From NCBI GenBank assembly GCA_023014365.1, contig JAEBUN010000001.1, forward strand, positions 930,001 to 994,000: 64,000 bases of DNA, in the 5' to 3' direction. Source of the stretch: Lepiota brunneoincarnata. Taxonomy: Eukaryota; Basidiomycota; Agaricomycetes; Agaricales; Agaricaceae. Under the pieces are notes generated by a model. The model was not told the DNA's origin. It saw only the letters and a program-made list of their open reading frames with translations, and searched no databases. The position numbers and the translations under genes were made by a program. Numbering within the stretch: position 1 is the first letter of the stretch; each line of letters starts with the position of its first letter. Shown here piece by piece: positions 1-11,427 of the stretch.

Positions 1-210
1 ACGATGTACCTCATGGACAGTCTCTGAGCGATGTCCTTTTTTGGAGACATACCCCAGCCATGCGTCGGTGAATTTTGCGAGAACCGGACCAGGATAGCGG
101 CGGATGCCATGGGTGTCTAAGAACCATGGGACAACGTGAACGAGGAAGATAATAGCTGGGAGAGTGAAGAGAGGGTGGTTGTAGAGCCAGCAAAGGGCGG
201 TGGTGATCAT
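1..210 (-). CDS. Cytochrome P450, N-terminal 70 residues (gene runs off the window)
   Basis: Reading leftward from an ATG at 210, the frame stays open to base 1. It encodes a short N-terminal hydrophobic membrane anchor (leucine/isoleucine/valine-rich, about residues 5-30), a basic hinge and then the motif RRYPGPVLAKFTDAWLG. This proline-glycine hinge followed by AKFTDAWLG is characteristic of class II fungal P450s near the CYP53 (benzoate para-hydroxylase) group. These are ER-anchored haem monooxygenases that take electrons from P450 reductase. The I-helix, ExxR and haem-cysteine motifs lie outside the window, so the subfamily is an inference from the N-terminus only. No intron is visible in the piece present. 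Confidence 0.75.
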   Translation of the reverse strand, partial: MITTALCWLYNHPLFTLPAIIFLVHVVPWFLDTHGIRRYPGPVLAKFTDAWLGYVSKKGHRSETVHEVHR

Positions 211-964
211 GGTTGAGGTTGTGGTGCATCTTGAATGACGCTTAGGCTCCTTTTAAGTAGGTGAGGAAATCGTCTATTTGCTCTAATATCTAGCAAGAAG
301 CAGGACGACGGGATCGGCATGGTGTACGCTAGGGTCGGGTCATATGTCATGTGGTATAAGTAACACGTGACTCGGCGCATCTACCATAGCCCGCATTCGG
401 GTTCTTCCCCTATCCAACAAGATTTTGATTCTCACCCAGTTGACGAGATAGTTGTGACGCAGTGAAGGACTGGAACCGTACGATTGTATAGACGGACCAA
501 GGCTCCACATCCTATATACAAGGGGCCGCTCGGTGGTGTCCTACAAATATTTTGTAATTACGATAGGCTCCGACTGTGCCCCATTAACACTTGAATCACC
601 CAATAAACCGGCCAGAGAGGGCCAGATCTCCAGGGGTGATTTAGCAGAACAGTATCTAGGTGTAGAGCCCCATGAGTCGAGCAAGACTAGGACTGCATTC
701 GTCTCATATCCCAGCAGGAAAACCTGCTTTTCCTTCTCGGAGGCAGACATATTGACGTTTAGATTCTATAAGCGGGTATGGCGTTCGCGTCAGGGTTCAA
801 GGACAATACCCACATCAAGGGCCGGCTCCTCACCATCTTGCCACCCGCACTTTTCAGGTGCGAAAGAAGCCTGTCATCCGTTTCACTGAGGCTGTGGGTC
901 CTGACCAGATCATGAAGCGACTATGCGTAAAATGTGAAATTTAGCAGACGCTAGAGATAATAGA
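211..964. other. Intergenic region, no gene recognised
   Basis: Separates the P450 5' end from the 3' end of the NACHT gene. A 118-codon open frame at 533-889 (+) has no recognisable motif, no homologous-looking composition and no splice context. No repeats or TIRs were seen. Confidence 0.5.
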
Positions 965-3125
965 TCATACTGTTTTTTTGACCCAGGACACAAATTGACG
1001 AAGGCCGCTCCCTATGCCAGAACCTTGATTCACCCTAGCGAAGGTGAGTGAATTATAATCAAAAGTACGGAGCATGCTTTTCAGTTCGTGATGTTGGCTT
1101 TCCTGTGTTTGGAAAGTATTGTAGGACGAGAAAATATAGTACTGTGCCACCTCGACCAATTCCATAGCAAGGGTCCGGGTCAACTCGAAGTCGTGGAATG
1201 GCCACGCAAGGCACTGACCCAATGCATGGTAGGCGTGAGTCTGATCCAGTGTAGGTATCAAAGGTCTCAGTGCACCCGTGCGCTGGCGTGCACTCTCGAT
1301 AAGGAATACCGCAGGTGAACCAATGAACCGTAAGCACGCCTTCTGCGCCTCGGTGAAGTCCGGTGGTGGTGAGATACAAAACCGACCTGAACGTGTAGGT
1401 TGAACAAGGTAGTCACGGAATGAAGCATGGAGAAAACGCAGAGGACGAACGTCCGCCTCTTCCGGTATGGGTATGTCCAGAACTGAATGGAGTTTGCGCA
1501 TCGCGACGTAGAATCCGCTACGAGGGATGCCAAAGAAATTGCACAGAAAGCGTGGTTTACGATGTTCTAATTCAGGATATTTTGGCATGTAAACAAGGAT
1601 TTTGAGTAACCGATGCGTTACCGGCCAGACATCCTCAGGAACCTCCGAAAGAATGCGTGTATAGAGCTGATCAAGTACTTCCATCGGACTGCGAGGCCCG
1701 ATTGCTCGGGAATGTCGGATTACGGAGAGAACCTCGGAAAGACGCGCATCAGGATTCCCAGACCCGGTATCCTCAATATACGCAAGGACGGTGCTGGCAA
1801 ACACAAAAAGTCCCGATGCTTCGTCAATTATCTGCATGACATCCTTCTCGGGCGGCCACACTCCCCTCACGTCTTCTTCGACGCAGTCCACATACCGATC
1901 GTGGACCTCCTTGAAACGGGAGCGAATAAACCTAGCCGCATCATCTCGGGATTCTTCTGTGTCAATGGCAAGCTCCTCTCTCCAACACTCGATTGAAAAA
2001 TCAGGTCTGGAGAACGTACGCATGAGATGAGGTTCTGGTCGGCTGCATATCATCCAAACGATTGGGAGAGATATCTGAGAGAGGACGGCGTTGTTGATTA
2101 GCTCGACGATATGCAACTGAGCTGTCTCCCCATCGCACTCATCAAGCCCATCCAGAATTATGATGTGCTTCGGGTGAGCCGGTAAGGAGCTTAGGGGCTT
2201 GACGATGAGCCGTCGGAACTGGACATGGGGAGCTTTCTTCAGCAAATCAGGATCTGCACCTAGTTCCTTCGCAACGAGGGGCAGGTATCCAGGAAATCGG
2301 ACAGCAAGCTGATATGCGAGAGTGATGAAGACAGGCTGTGGATTGTTTCGTCCGTTGGTCTTGGAAAAGAAGAAGGCGGCACCCAGCAGGTTACGATCCT
2401 GGGCGTACTCGGCAATTGTTTGTGCGACAGCCGATTTTCCGACTCCTGCTGGCCCGTAGAGCCACAGCAGATCCCGGGTGCGGTGGTCATCGAGTAGCCA
2501 ATTTTGGATTTTGGCAGTAAGAGACGTGCGAGTGCCAGGGTAACACTTGGGAGGGGGGTGGCGAGCAGAGGAATCGACATCGGCACCTTGGGTCATTTCT
2601 TGCGAGAGAGCTTCGAGAACTGAGGAGGGAGTAAACGTTTTTGTCGTTGCAGCTTACGTTGAGAACTCATACCAGGTTTCCCTTGATCAATATTGTGGAT
2701 GGTCGTTGACTTATCGACCAGGTTATTGATCACCGTGGCTGAACTCCCAGACATGTCGGTCATATTTACTGGCTGATTAAATACAGGATTGCTTGAGTTC
2801 GAAAAGAATCCACCTCCAGTGGGTTGAGATCCCACGTCGACTTCAGACTTTTGAATAATGGGCTGGTTGGATGATCACATTACCTGGGGACTCCGAGACC
2901 GTGACACCCGCGGCGGTGCTTGTTGGTTCCCTACTATCCTCCACAACTGCGGTATATCTGGTGTTTGCATCTTTCGTAGACTCGTTCTCTGCATTATTCG
3001 GCCCTGCGCCACTGTGAGGCGCTTGTTCACGGGGGTTGGATGTGACGATGCTTACGGTGCATTGCAGATGCTGTCTTTCTGCGTTTCCCTTCCTTACGAC
3101 GAAAGATACGATCCAACAAAGGCAT
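965..3125 (-). CDS. NACHT-domain NTPase (NLR-like STAND protein), 670 aa, four exons
   Basis: The proposed model is 3125-3056, 3003-2884, 2840-2673 and 2619-965. All junctions are GT-AG (introns 52, 43 and 53 nt) and the total is exactly 671 codons including the TGA. The N-terminus is basic (MPLLDRIFRR). A low-complexity linker leads to the family hallmark around PPPKCYPGTR, then the P-loop GPAGVGKS near residue 175 and Walker B IIILDGLDE near 271-280. The remainder is the helical NACHT-associated region. No WD40 or ankyrin repeats follow, so this is a short member. Such STAND NTPases are ATP/GTP-driven switches in fungal non-self recognition and programmed cell death. This role is known for the family, not shown here. 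The 43-nt intron with an AAG acceptor is the least certain junction. The start was chosen because it is the only ATG giving the basic N-terminus in frame. Confidence 0.85.
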
Positions 3126-3771
3126 TCCGCGTGAGACGTTGGTCCTAGGCTGAGTGATTGGAGTACGATAAGTGGAGATGGTGGAAGACGCTGGGATTGA
3201 TTGTCAAGATATACGGGCGTTTGCCTGGGCATATCACGTGGACAGACTTCCACCCACCACTTTGTATGTAATCTTGCTGCGCGGCGCCTGTTTGTGAAAC
3301 CCCACACCAGGTTGCCCTCGAGGAGTCGGTGCGCCGAAATATGGTGCCACCTCATCGCTACCTATGTGCTGATAGTATGAGGATGGTCAACAGGCTACGG
3401 AGGAGGTTGTGAGTTTGCGAACGACGGGACGAGAGAATGAATAATATTCGCGAGAAAAATTAACTAGTCAGCACCACTCAGCGACCAACATCATCTGCTA
3501 TATTTCGGACCTCCGAGACTCGTCACTGACTATGAAGAGGGCGCTGTAATAGCCAGCGAACACGAACAAAGAATCTTCTTCTTCGGCTGGGTTTTTGATC
3601 CGGCCCTTGGGGGATCCGTGGAATGCTTTCACTGTACCGCCAGTAACTACCAGCTAAGGATTCAGATCCAGAAGAGGAGGCTGTGGTAAGCATTCATCAT
3701 ACCGTGGGAACATGGAATCAGCATGTCACACCAGCGGTCCATCACGCACAACGTAGAGCAAAACAACAGCG
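3126..3771. promoter_or_regulatory. Divergent intergenic/promoter region between the NACHT and MFS genes
   Basis: About 645 bp separate the two divergently transcribed start codons (3125 on minus, 3772 on plus), so both promoters must lie here. No convincing TATA box was identified for either gene. Confidence 0.4.
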
Positions 3772-6553
3772 ATGGTCGCACCAATGTATCCGAAACCCCG
3801 GCGGAGGCTTGTGGGCCAGCCTCTACTCTATGCAATCTCAATGTTCGCTAGTCTTGGCGTGTTCCTTGTGCGTTTCACGAACCAGAGATATGTTAACAAA
3901 TGTTTTGACCTACCAAGCAGTTCGGATATGACCAAGGGTAGGCAGCAACGTTTAATGTCTTGTTGTAGCTCACTGTTACTGCAGAGTGATGTCCGGAATC
4001 ATCACTGGTCCCCATTTTCTCAAGTTCTTCCAGAGACCGAATGCCATTCGAGTCGGCACGATGGTAGCAGTGTTGGAAGTCGGTGCATTTGGTAAGTTGT
4101 CGTGTGGGATGTTTTAGCAATGCTTAATGCGAACTATCTGTCATTTAAGCAACGTCAATCGCTGCTGGACGGGTGGGCGACATCATAGGCCGAAAGGGGA
4201 CACTGTTTGTTGGTGCGGTTGTGTTCACCTTAGGGGGCGCCGTACAAACGTTTACCATTGGCTTTTGGACAATGGTGCTTGGACGTGTCATTAGTGGCTT
4301 CGGAGTTGGTCTTCTATCGTACGTTGCAGCATTTTCTTTGCTTGTTCTGTTACTCACTCCTATATACAGAACGATCGTGCCCATCTATCAAAGCGAGATA
4401 TCTCCCCCTAATCATGTATGCCTATAATTCGCGCCACAACGAGAGAAGACTGATGGTTGAGATTAGAGAGGTGCCCTAGCATGTGCCGAGTTCACGGTAA
4501 ATGTTGCGGGATATGCTTTCTCCGTTGTACGTCTCTTGCCTTAACCTCACTTTAACTCGCTGCTGATTGATCTTAGTGGACAGATTATTTCTGCTCGTTC
4601 ATCAATTCTGACCTCTCTTGGCGGATACCACTCTTCATACAATGTGTGATTGGCATTATCCTCGCCCTTGGTTCGTTGGTCATGCCAGAAAGCCCAAGGT
4701 GCGCTCGTATGGTAGCTTTTCTGGGCCGGCAAACCCATTGCGTTTGCAGGTGGCTTATTGACACTGATCGCGATGAAGCTGGCATGCGCGTGATTGCTGA
4801 TCTTCATGGTGGAGATCTTGACAACGCAGAGGCAACGTCGGAGTTCCAGGAGATCAAGGATAAGGTCATCCAAGAGGTATGTGGACCATAGTTTGGCTGT
4901 ATTGTTCACTTACATTCGCTTTAGCGTGAATCCGGTGAGGAGAGAACCTATGGGATGATGTGGCGAAGATACAAGCAACGCGTGCTCCTCGCTATGTCTT
5001 CACAGGCGTTTGCTCAACTGGTGGGCAGGCTTCCTTATGATTCCCCACTCATATACTAACTCAGGGCCTTAAAGAATGGTATCAATGGTATGTAACCCCA
5101 CTCAGTGTCCAAATTAGAGGGCTCACAAGAACGTCTTCAGTAATATCGTATTATGCTCGTGAGTCGTGGTAAAAAAAAATTGAACTATTTTCTCACTCGT
5201 ACCGCCTACCTTCAGCTCGTGTATTCGAAGGTAGGTATCACATCGTTTTTTGGTCCGGACCCAGCAGTTAACGCGTATCAGAGGCTGGCTGGCGCGGGCG
5301 CGATGCCATCCTAATGACCGGTGTTAACGCGATAGTCTACATTCTCAGCACAATTCCCCCGTAAGCGCTCCCGCGAACCTCTGATAATAAAACTCACTCA
5401 TCCCTATAGATGGATTTTGGTGGACAGGTGGGGTCGCCGCCCTATTCTGTTATCTGGTGCAGCAGTGGTATGTATCTTTCCATAGGACTGCATAAGGGTG
5501 TTAATGGCTTCAGATGGGTGTGGCGCTATGTGCAACGGGATACTGGATGTACCTCGATAAAACATGGACACCCAATGCTGTTGTGGTGTCAGTTATTGTT
5601 TTCAACGCCGCATTTGGTTACAGGTACGTCGCTTGGGTGGGACTGTCAAAGTTTGTGTTGAGACTTGCTTTCTATTTAGCTGGGGACCGATCCCATGGCT
5701 TTATCCACCAGAGGTTCGTGGTCGGTGTCACGAATGCAAATAATGCCTTAATATCTCTCTGTTAGATCATGCCCCTGACAGTACGCGCAAAGGGAGTCTC
5801 ACTATCAACCGCGACAAACTGGGCTTTCAATTGGATTGTTGGAGAAACCACCCCGTATCTCCAGGAAGTCATTGAATGGAGATTGTATTATATGCATGGG
5901 TTTTATTGTGCATGTAGCTTTGTCCTTGGTACGTGCTGGTCTGTCTGGCAGTAATCATAACTTGATGCTGAGGTCCCTCTAGTTTATTTTCGTACTGCTT
6001 CTTTTGGCTTTTTTTTGTTTCCTTCCACTGTTGACGCTTGTGTGAAGTTTATCCAGAAACAAAAGGAATTCCTTTGGAAGAAATGGACATTGTATTTGGC
6101 GAAGGTAAGTAGCAATCTTTGCACTCTCCACTCGTCGCGTCATTACTAAACAACACTTCTTTCTCCTCACTTCACAGAACCATTTAAAGACCACATCCCC
6201 CTCCGTTCCTCCGTGGAAATGTCACCGACGAGGGATGGACACAGTATTCCGACCGAATCGCGGCGCCACAGGTGGTTCGCACTAAAAGTAACAAGCAGGG
6301 TTGGCTCGCACGCATACGCATGTTTGGTAGAGGGAGTGATAACGATGATGCCTCGTCAAAGTATAGACCGCTTTCGCATAGAGAAGGTGATGAAGAGGAG
6401 TTGACACGGTTGCGGGCGAATGAAGACGGGGACGAGGATGAAGGCTTTGAGCTTGTTGAGGCCCGGAGAGCCTGGTACCTCCAGCGCTGCCCTGAGACGG
6501 TTTTGCTTTCGTTAAATTCCGGGCTATGGAACCTTGCTCGGGCGTCAGAATAG
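3772..6553 (+). CDS. MFS sugar transporter (sugar/H+ symporter family), about 18 exons
   Basis: The start is ATG GTC GCA CCA at 3772. Splicing at canonical junctions gives a continuous major-facilitator protein. In order: FGYDQG after helix 1, GRVGDIIGRKG (the MFS loop 2-3 signature), PESPRWLIDTDRDEAG between helices 6 and 7, NGINVISYYAPRVFEEAGW in helix 7, DRWGRRPILLSGA (the second MFS signature), GPIPWLYPPE in helix 10 and PETKGIPLEEMD after helix 12. These are the diagnostic motifs of the sugar porter family, which imports hexoses or related sugars across the plasma membrane. The gene contains very small exons: 15 nt at 5216-5230 and 9 nt at 5983-5991. After PETKG the C-terminal tail is ambiguous. 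The frame entering the last exon stops at 6402-6404, whereas a parallel frame with a more acidic tail runs to 6553. A non-standard 59-nt intron would join them. The exact sugar cannot be told from sequence. Confidence 0.88.
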
Positions 6554-7231
6554 ACAGGTTCACCTAAACGATTACTGTACATGTTACATATTTGTGTTTT
6601 AATCAATAAGAATGTATAGAGCTTTTGTTGATCTCCCTTTGGCTTGAGTCAATTACACGTAAACCGTGCCTTGCATCGCTAATGCCAACATTTTATTAAT
6701 TGGCATATGAATGAATTGTATATACGAGATGGAAGGTACCAGAGTGCGTCCTCGACATTCGGAATGAACGGAACGAGGATACGAAAAGACGCGCTCGGAA
6801 AGAGTTTCAAACTCAGCTCTGTGTTAGATGCGGCGTTGTCGCCACCGATGGGTTGTTACTCCACAGGTTGGGTGGTGAAGCCAACTGGGGGTGTGTTGAC
6901 CTGGGTACATGGGGATCCTTGATGCCTTTGCTGAGCGTGCCGAGTGGATTCTCCATCATTACTGGCAGCGTAGTAACGTGCCTGAGAGAGACAGTATGAT
7001 GGCACCACCGACAGATTTTTACTAGCTGTAAATTGTCGAAGACTTTTTTAGGTTTAGTCATCAAATGTTGGTCTCATGAGAACTTATCAACTTATGCGAC
7101 TAACTCTTGACCGAAACTAGTTCCGACCATCACCAGAGTTACGTAGAAGCAAACTCCAGGCCCAAGGTAGAAAGAACATTCAGCAAATCGTCCGGCCAGT
7201 CGATTTTGGGAGCTACGGAATTCGCGGAAGC

Positions 7232-7272
7232 GGGGGGAGAGGGGGGGGGGGAAGGTGGGGGGGGGGGGGGGG
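7232..7272. repeat. Interrupted poly-G tract
   Basis: Runs of G broken by only a few A and T bases. It is a potential G-quadruplex former and a region where assemblies are often inexact. Confidence 0.9.
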
Positions 7273-7907
7273 CGCATAATAAGGGTTCGTTCAGGTCTGA
7301 TTGGGGCGTGAGCCAGGAATGAGGATGTGGACGGGCTGATAAGTTTTCACTATTCGGTTCCGGTATTTTAACAGGCGCTATTAGCCCAAATTCGAGTTTT
7401 TCAGGTGAAGGTTTTTTTTATTGTTGACAGGCCAAGGGATAGGCCTCAAACCGTTTGTTATAATATAGGCTCGGAGCAGGTTCGGATTGGCCTGGGTACA
7501 TATATGACCGGCAGTGAATTGCAGGGAGCAGGGAGGTGCTTCGCTTCGGTGGCGTGCTACTAGTGCTTGCGAGCCTTGTTCGCGACGGGAAACGTTTGCC
7601 ATTCGAGAAGGAGTAGAGTGCAAGTGAGAGTAGAAGATAGCATGCATGCAGACTGCCGAATTTGAGAGAATAATCAGGAAAACCTCCAGAGTCCAGAAGT
7701 GAGACGGATTCACCTTTGTTGCAAAGTGTTAGGGTCGTTTCACAGGGAATGATAGTGCAAAGCAAATCATGACGATACCAGTGATGTCGGACTTCGGATT
7801 TCGGAAGAAGACTTTTTTGGGGTATGTAAACACCCCCGGGTTCTCACCCGCTTTTTGCGCGGGACCAGCGTACCCGAGGAGAAAACATGGAGGAATATCG
7901 TCACACA

Positions 7908-7925
7908 GGGGGGGGGGGGGGGGGG
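7908..7925. repeat. Poly-G homopolymer (about 18 G)
   Basis: Uninterrupted G run in the intergenic region. Its exact length may be an assembly estimate. Confidence 0.9.
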
Positions 7926-8025
7926 AAGCGTTGGAGCTGGAATCCATGTGTTATGAAAGTTACCCCAGCCGTCGTTCCCATTTGGCGGGGGCTTTTGTGT
8001 GTTCTTTGTCTTCGATTGGAAGATC

Positions 8026-8051
8026 GTTGTTGTTGTTGTTGTTGTTGTTGT
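8026..8051. repeat. (GTT)n microsatellite
   Basis: About eight and a half perfect GTT trinucleotides in intergenic DNA. Confidence 0.9.
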
Positions 8052-9180
8052 CAATTTGGGTATGTTCTTGTGAAGGCTCGTGATGTCGTCGCGCATGTGT
8101 CTACCAATATCCAAGCGCTCGGGTGTGTAAAGCTCCGCTCCACCTCTGGCTGATTGGGAATAAGAGACTTTTGCTTTGATCTTGTTCTGATCTTGGGTGT
8201 CAGCTTCTGACAACAGCTCATGACGACTAGTCGGATATAACTTGACGGGTTGTGATTGGCCCTCAGGTCGTTCTTCTCACGGAGCCGTCAGCGTTGGCAA
8301 TTGGCAACAACCCTTTCCCGCGACTTTCGTAAGGGAGTGTCGATTCGATGTCAAGAGCTTGGCATTTCGGCAGCGGGCGGTTTGATGGGAGGGGGGGAAG
8401 GCAGCAGACATGGCGCTTCGCCGCACGCACCTGCTTGAGATAACCCTGCGATGTGGTATGTAGTCATTGCGTACTGCTGCGTTAGGTTTGACAGAAAGCT
8501 TCCGAGGGAAAAATTTCGTGGTCTGCGGACAATGTTGAGGTATTTAGGGGTGTGAGTAAGACGGGTAAAATAGGCGTATGTCCTGCCGCGTAGGGAAGGG
8601 CAGGTCGCGACCGCTTGTTATTTCGTCTCGAAAATCAAAAGTTGGAGTGGGAGAGACCCTTTGTTAAGGGTTCTGGAGAACCTATCACAAGGCGCGAGTT
8701 AATTCAATTTCACCAGGGCACGCCCTGTTAGGTAAGATACTGGACCCTTGACTTGCTATTTTTGGCCTATCAATTCCTTTGGACCAAGCTGCCCACGGAG
8801 GGTCGATGGTATGGACTATTTATTATGGATACCGTGTCAACGGACTGGCTTTCCTCTCCCCCCACTCACTTCCTCGACTTTCCGAACGTGAGTACAAGGG
8901 CGTCTTTCTATCCAATTTACAGTTGTTTTCTTTTTCGTGAAACATTCTTGCATTTCCCCCCTCCCCGCTGTCTGTTCAACAAGATCAGCAGCATTCCACA
9001 CTCTTTTGAAATTTTATTCCATAATTTATCACACAACCCTCCCGCATCCTCTTTTTTCCCTCCCCCCCTTTCCCTCCTCAATTTAGATAATCCCGAAAAC
9101 ACACGCAAACCTCTTTCGAAATTCAAAACTCTCAAAACATAATCGATCCCGTAACCCCGACTCCACCCCAAAAAAAAACC

Positions 9181-11081
9181 ATGTCCGTGTTCGCCGCCCG
9201 TCATCATCATCAACACGTCAGTCGCACCGTCGCAGAAGGCCTAGTAGGAGTTGGCATCGCTGCGCGCGAGCCAGCACTCATCAACTTGCCTATACCAGTT
9301 CCGTCTCTTCCAGTTCTAAATCCGGTGATCACGCCGATAATTGCGGGACCCAAACCACAAAGCAATCCACCAGCAGCGCCAGCGCCAGGACCGACGCCGT
9401 CCCCTCTGCCTACCAGTCCTGGAGGCAACGGTGGGAACGGAGGCAACAGTGGAAATAACGGAAATGGGGGCAATAATGGAAACAACGGCAACGGTGGAGG
9501 CGGACAAGGCAATAGTGGCGGTAGTGAAAGCGAAGGTGGAAGCGGAGACAGTTCTGAAGATGGTAGTGGCACGACTCCTGGCGGAAGCGATTCAACCAGT
9601 CCCTCTGGCGATCTCGGTTCACCTTTGAATGGGACAGGGACCTATGGTCAATCCTCTCCTAGTGACAACGGCTCGCACTCTACACCTTCATCGGGATCCA
9701 CCTTGGTAACCGAGAATGGGGAGGATGAATCGTCCGGAAATACACCTGATAACACTGGTGATGGGTCAAACGACGGTGGAGGAAGTGGAGATGGTGGAAG
9801 TCATACTGGGATTACCGGTCCCGAGGCCCATGGTGCTATTAGCACCGGAAACTCGGATCCTGGTAGTACGACGCGGGGGGGGATTAGTACTGGTCCTCCT
9901 GGGACGACGGATACACCTGACCCTGGTGGAATCGGGGGTACCGGCGCGACAGGGACAGGTGGAGGCAGAGGCGGTTTGTCAAAAGGTGCCATTGCAGGTG
10001 TTGTCGTCGTCATTCTCCTTCTTGCTCTTGCTGTCGGCGTCATTGTCCTTCGCCGTAGATGGATGTCGCGTCGGAGCGAGCGTAGGAACCGTTGGTGGTT
10101 CGCTCGCAAACGCAACTCGCAGACGTATGGTGACAATCAAGGTCTTGAGGTGGCCGCGAATGGAAGTGGGAGGCAGAGTGTGCGGAGTAGCTTCGCGACT
10201 ACCTATGATCACAGTCAAACTCCGAGATTGACGGTCGATTTTGATATACCCCCGTTACCCCCCATGGCTGAAGTTCGTGGAGAGCCTTTGCTGGTGAATT
10301 TCGATACTCCACTCAGTCCAACGGCCCCTGTTATTGTTACGGGAGCGACCCCGCTCAGCCAAAGTCGGTTCTCGGTCGGCACGGTCAGTACTGTGGGAAG
10401 CGACGGGCAGGGGCAATACCTCATTGTTAACCGGGACAATCTCATGAACCCAGAAGTTGGAACACCAATGTCTGTCCGACCGTTTTCTCCCACCGAGTCG
10501 TTCGCGTTCCCGAAGCCACCTCCCGACCAGAGCTCGGGCGATTGGACCTCCCACCTCTCAAGACCGACGAGCGCCCACACTTTGGGTAGACATTCACTGA
10601 GGAGTCCGATCCTTGATGCACCACCGACACCGGCTGTACCCGCCGCTTCCATTTCCTGCTGCGGACCCGTTCAACGACCCCGACCAGTCTGATCGCAATA
10701 CTTTGGTTGTTCCCTCAGATCCGTTTGCAGGACCCGGACTGAACCTTCGACGCCGATGCTCTGTTCACCCCGAATTCCTAGAAGTCGAGATAATCAGGAG
10801 GACCGTTTATTCCTAGTCTCGAGGATGAGCTGCTTGTTGCTATGGGCGACAAGGTGAAGATCGTGCAGATGTTCGATGATGGATGGGCACTGGTTGAGAA
10901 GAACCCCTACGGTGCGGATCCCAAGGGCAAGGCGAGAGAAGACCAGCAGCCTGAGAAAGGTTTGATCCCGATTGATTGCTTCAGGGATCCAGGATTGGAT
11001 TTGCCGAGCTTTATCGCTTCCAAGCGAGTGAGCAGCTATTCACAAAGTAGCGGCAATCTCTCCGGTTATCTGGCTATTTGA
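9181..11081 (+). CDS. Single-pass membrane protein with C-terminal SH3 domain; frame disrupted near 10,636-10,830
   Basis: The ATG at 9181 opens a 503-codon frame. It has a His-rich N-terminus, a hydrophobic Pro/Ile segment, a long Gly/Asn/Ser-rich extracellular-type region (about residues 80-265) and one membrane span (residues 270-290, GVVVVILLLALAVGVIVLRRR). A basic cytoplasmic tail follows. A second coding stretch in another frame gives SLEDELLVAMGDKVKIVQMF, then DDGWALVEKN and KGLIPIDCF, stopping at 11081. That is an SH3 fold with ALYDY-, W- and P-type positions. The whole resembles the Fus1/Sho1-like layout of fungal membrane SH3 proteins, which act in polarity, fusion or osmosensing. 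The join is unclear. A 52-nt GT-AG intron (10636-10687) changes frame in phase, but a second shift is needed before 10817, and three stops lie in the frame that best matches the expected linker. It could be a real but unusual splice pattern, a recent lesion or sequence error. Confidence 0.7.
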
Positions 11082-11427
11082 GCGCTAGGTGGGTGATTTG
11101 TGGTCCTGGAGTGGATGATTGTCCTTATTGACGATGCCGCCTGCGGTCAGTTTATATGGACCCCTTGATTGTGAATGGACCACGATTGTATCTTTCGCAG
11201 TGTCTTGCCCCACTGATGTTCATGGCCTGTCTTGCATAAGATACCCTTATAGCATGTATTTTCCGTTTATTGCTGTTAGTTTTAGATCCTCTCCGTTAGG
11301 TCCCTTGTGCTTTTTCGTGTTTTAATCGAGTAGCTTGTTCAACATGGGGAATATTACATAAGGCTGTGCCAGAAATTTCTGACAGGACCCATTATCACTG
11401 CGACAACGACGGCGACGACGGCGAGGG

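Larger units (their letters stand above)
6554..9180. other. Long gene-free stretch with homopolymer tracts; promoter of the SH3 gene
   Basis: 2.6 kb without a convincing coding region. It holds a broken poly-G tract at 7232-7272, an uninterrupted run of about 18 G at 7908-7925 and a GTT microsatellite at 8026-8051. Short open frames here contain only low-complexity translations of these tracts. From about 8830 to 9175 the plus strand is rich in C and T, as is common just upstream of basidiomycete genes, and it ends in an A-run directly before the ATG at 9181. No transposon ends were found. Confidence 0.55.

Noticed and set aside
533..889. 118-codon plus-strand open frame
   Set aside because: No motif, no splice context and an overlapping open frame on the other strand. 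Probably chance.
1613..1996. Plus-strand open frame opposite the NACHT gene
   Set aside because: Shadow of the real minus-strand exon, whose P-loop and Walker B are unambiguous.
7767..8213. 148-codon minus-strand frame with Thr and Pro runs
   Set aside because: The runs are translations of the GTT microsatellite and poly-G tract. Nothing else suggests a gene.
9210..9572. Pro/Leu-rich minus-strand frame
   Set aside because: Antisense of the Gly/Asn/Ser-rich region of the SH3 membrane protein.
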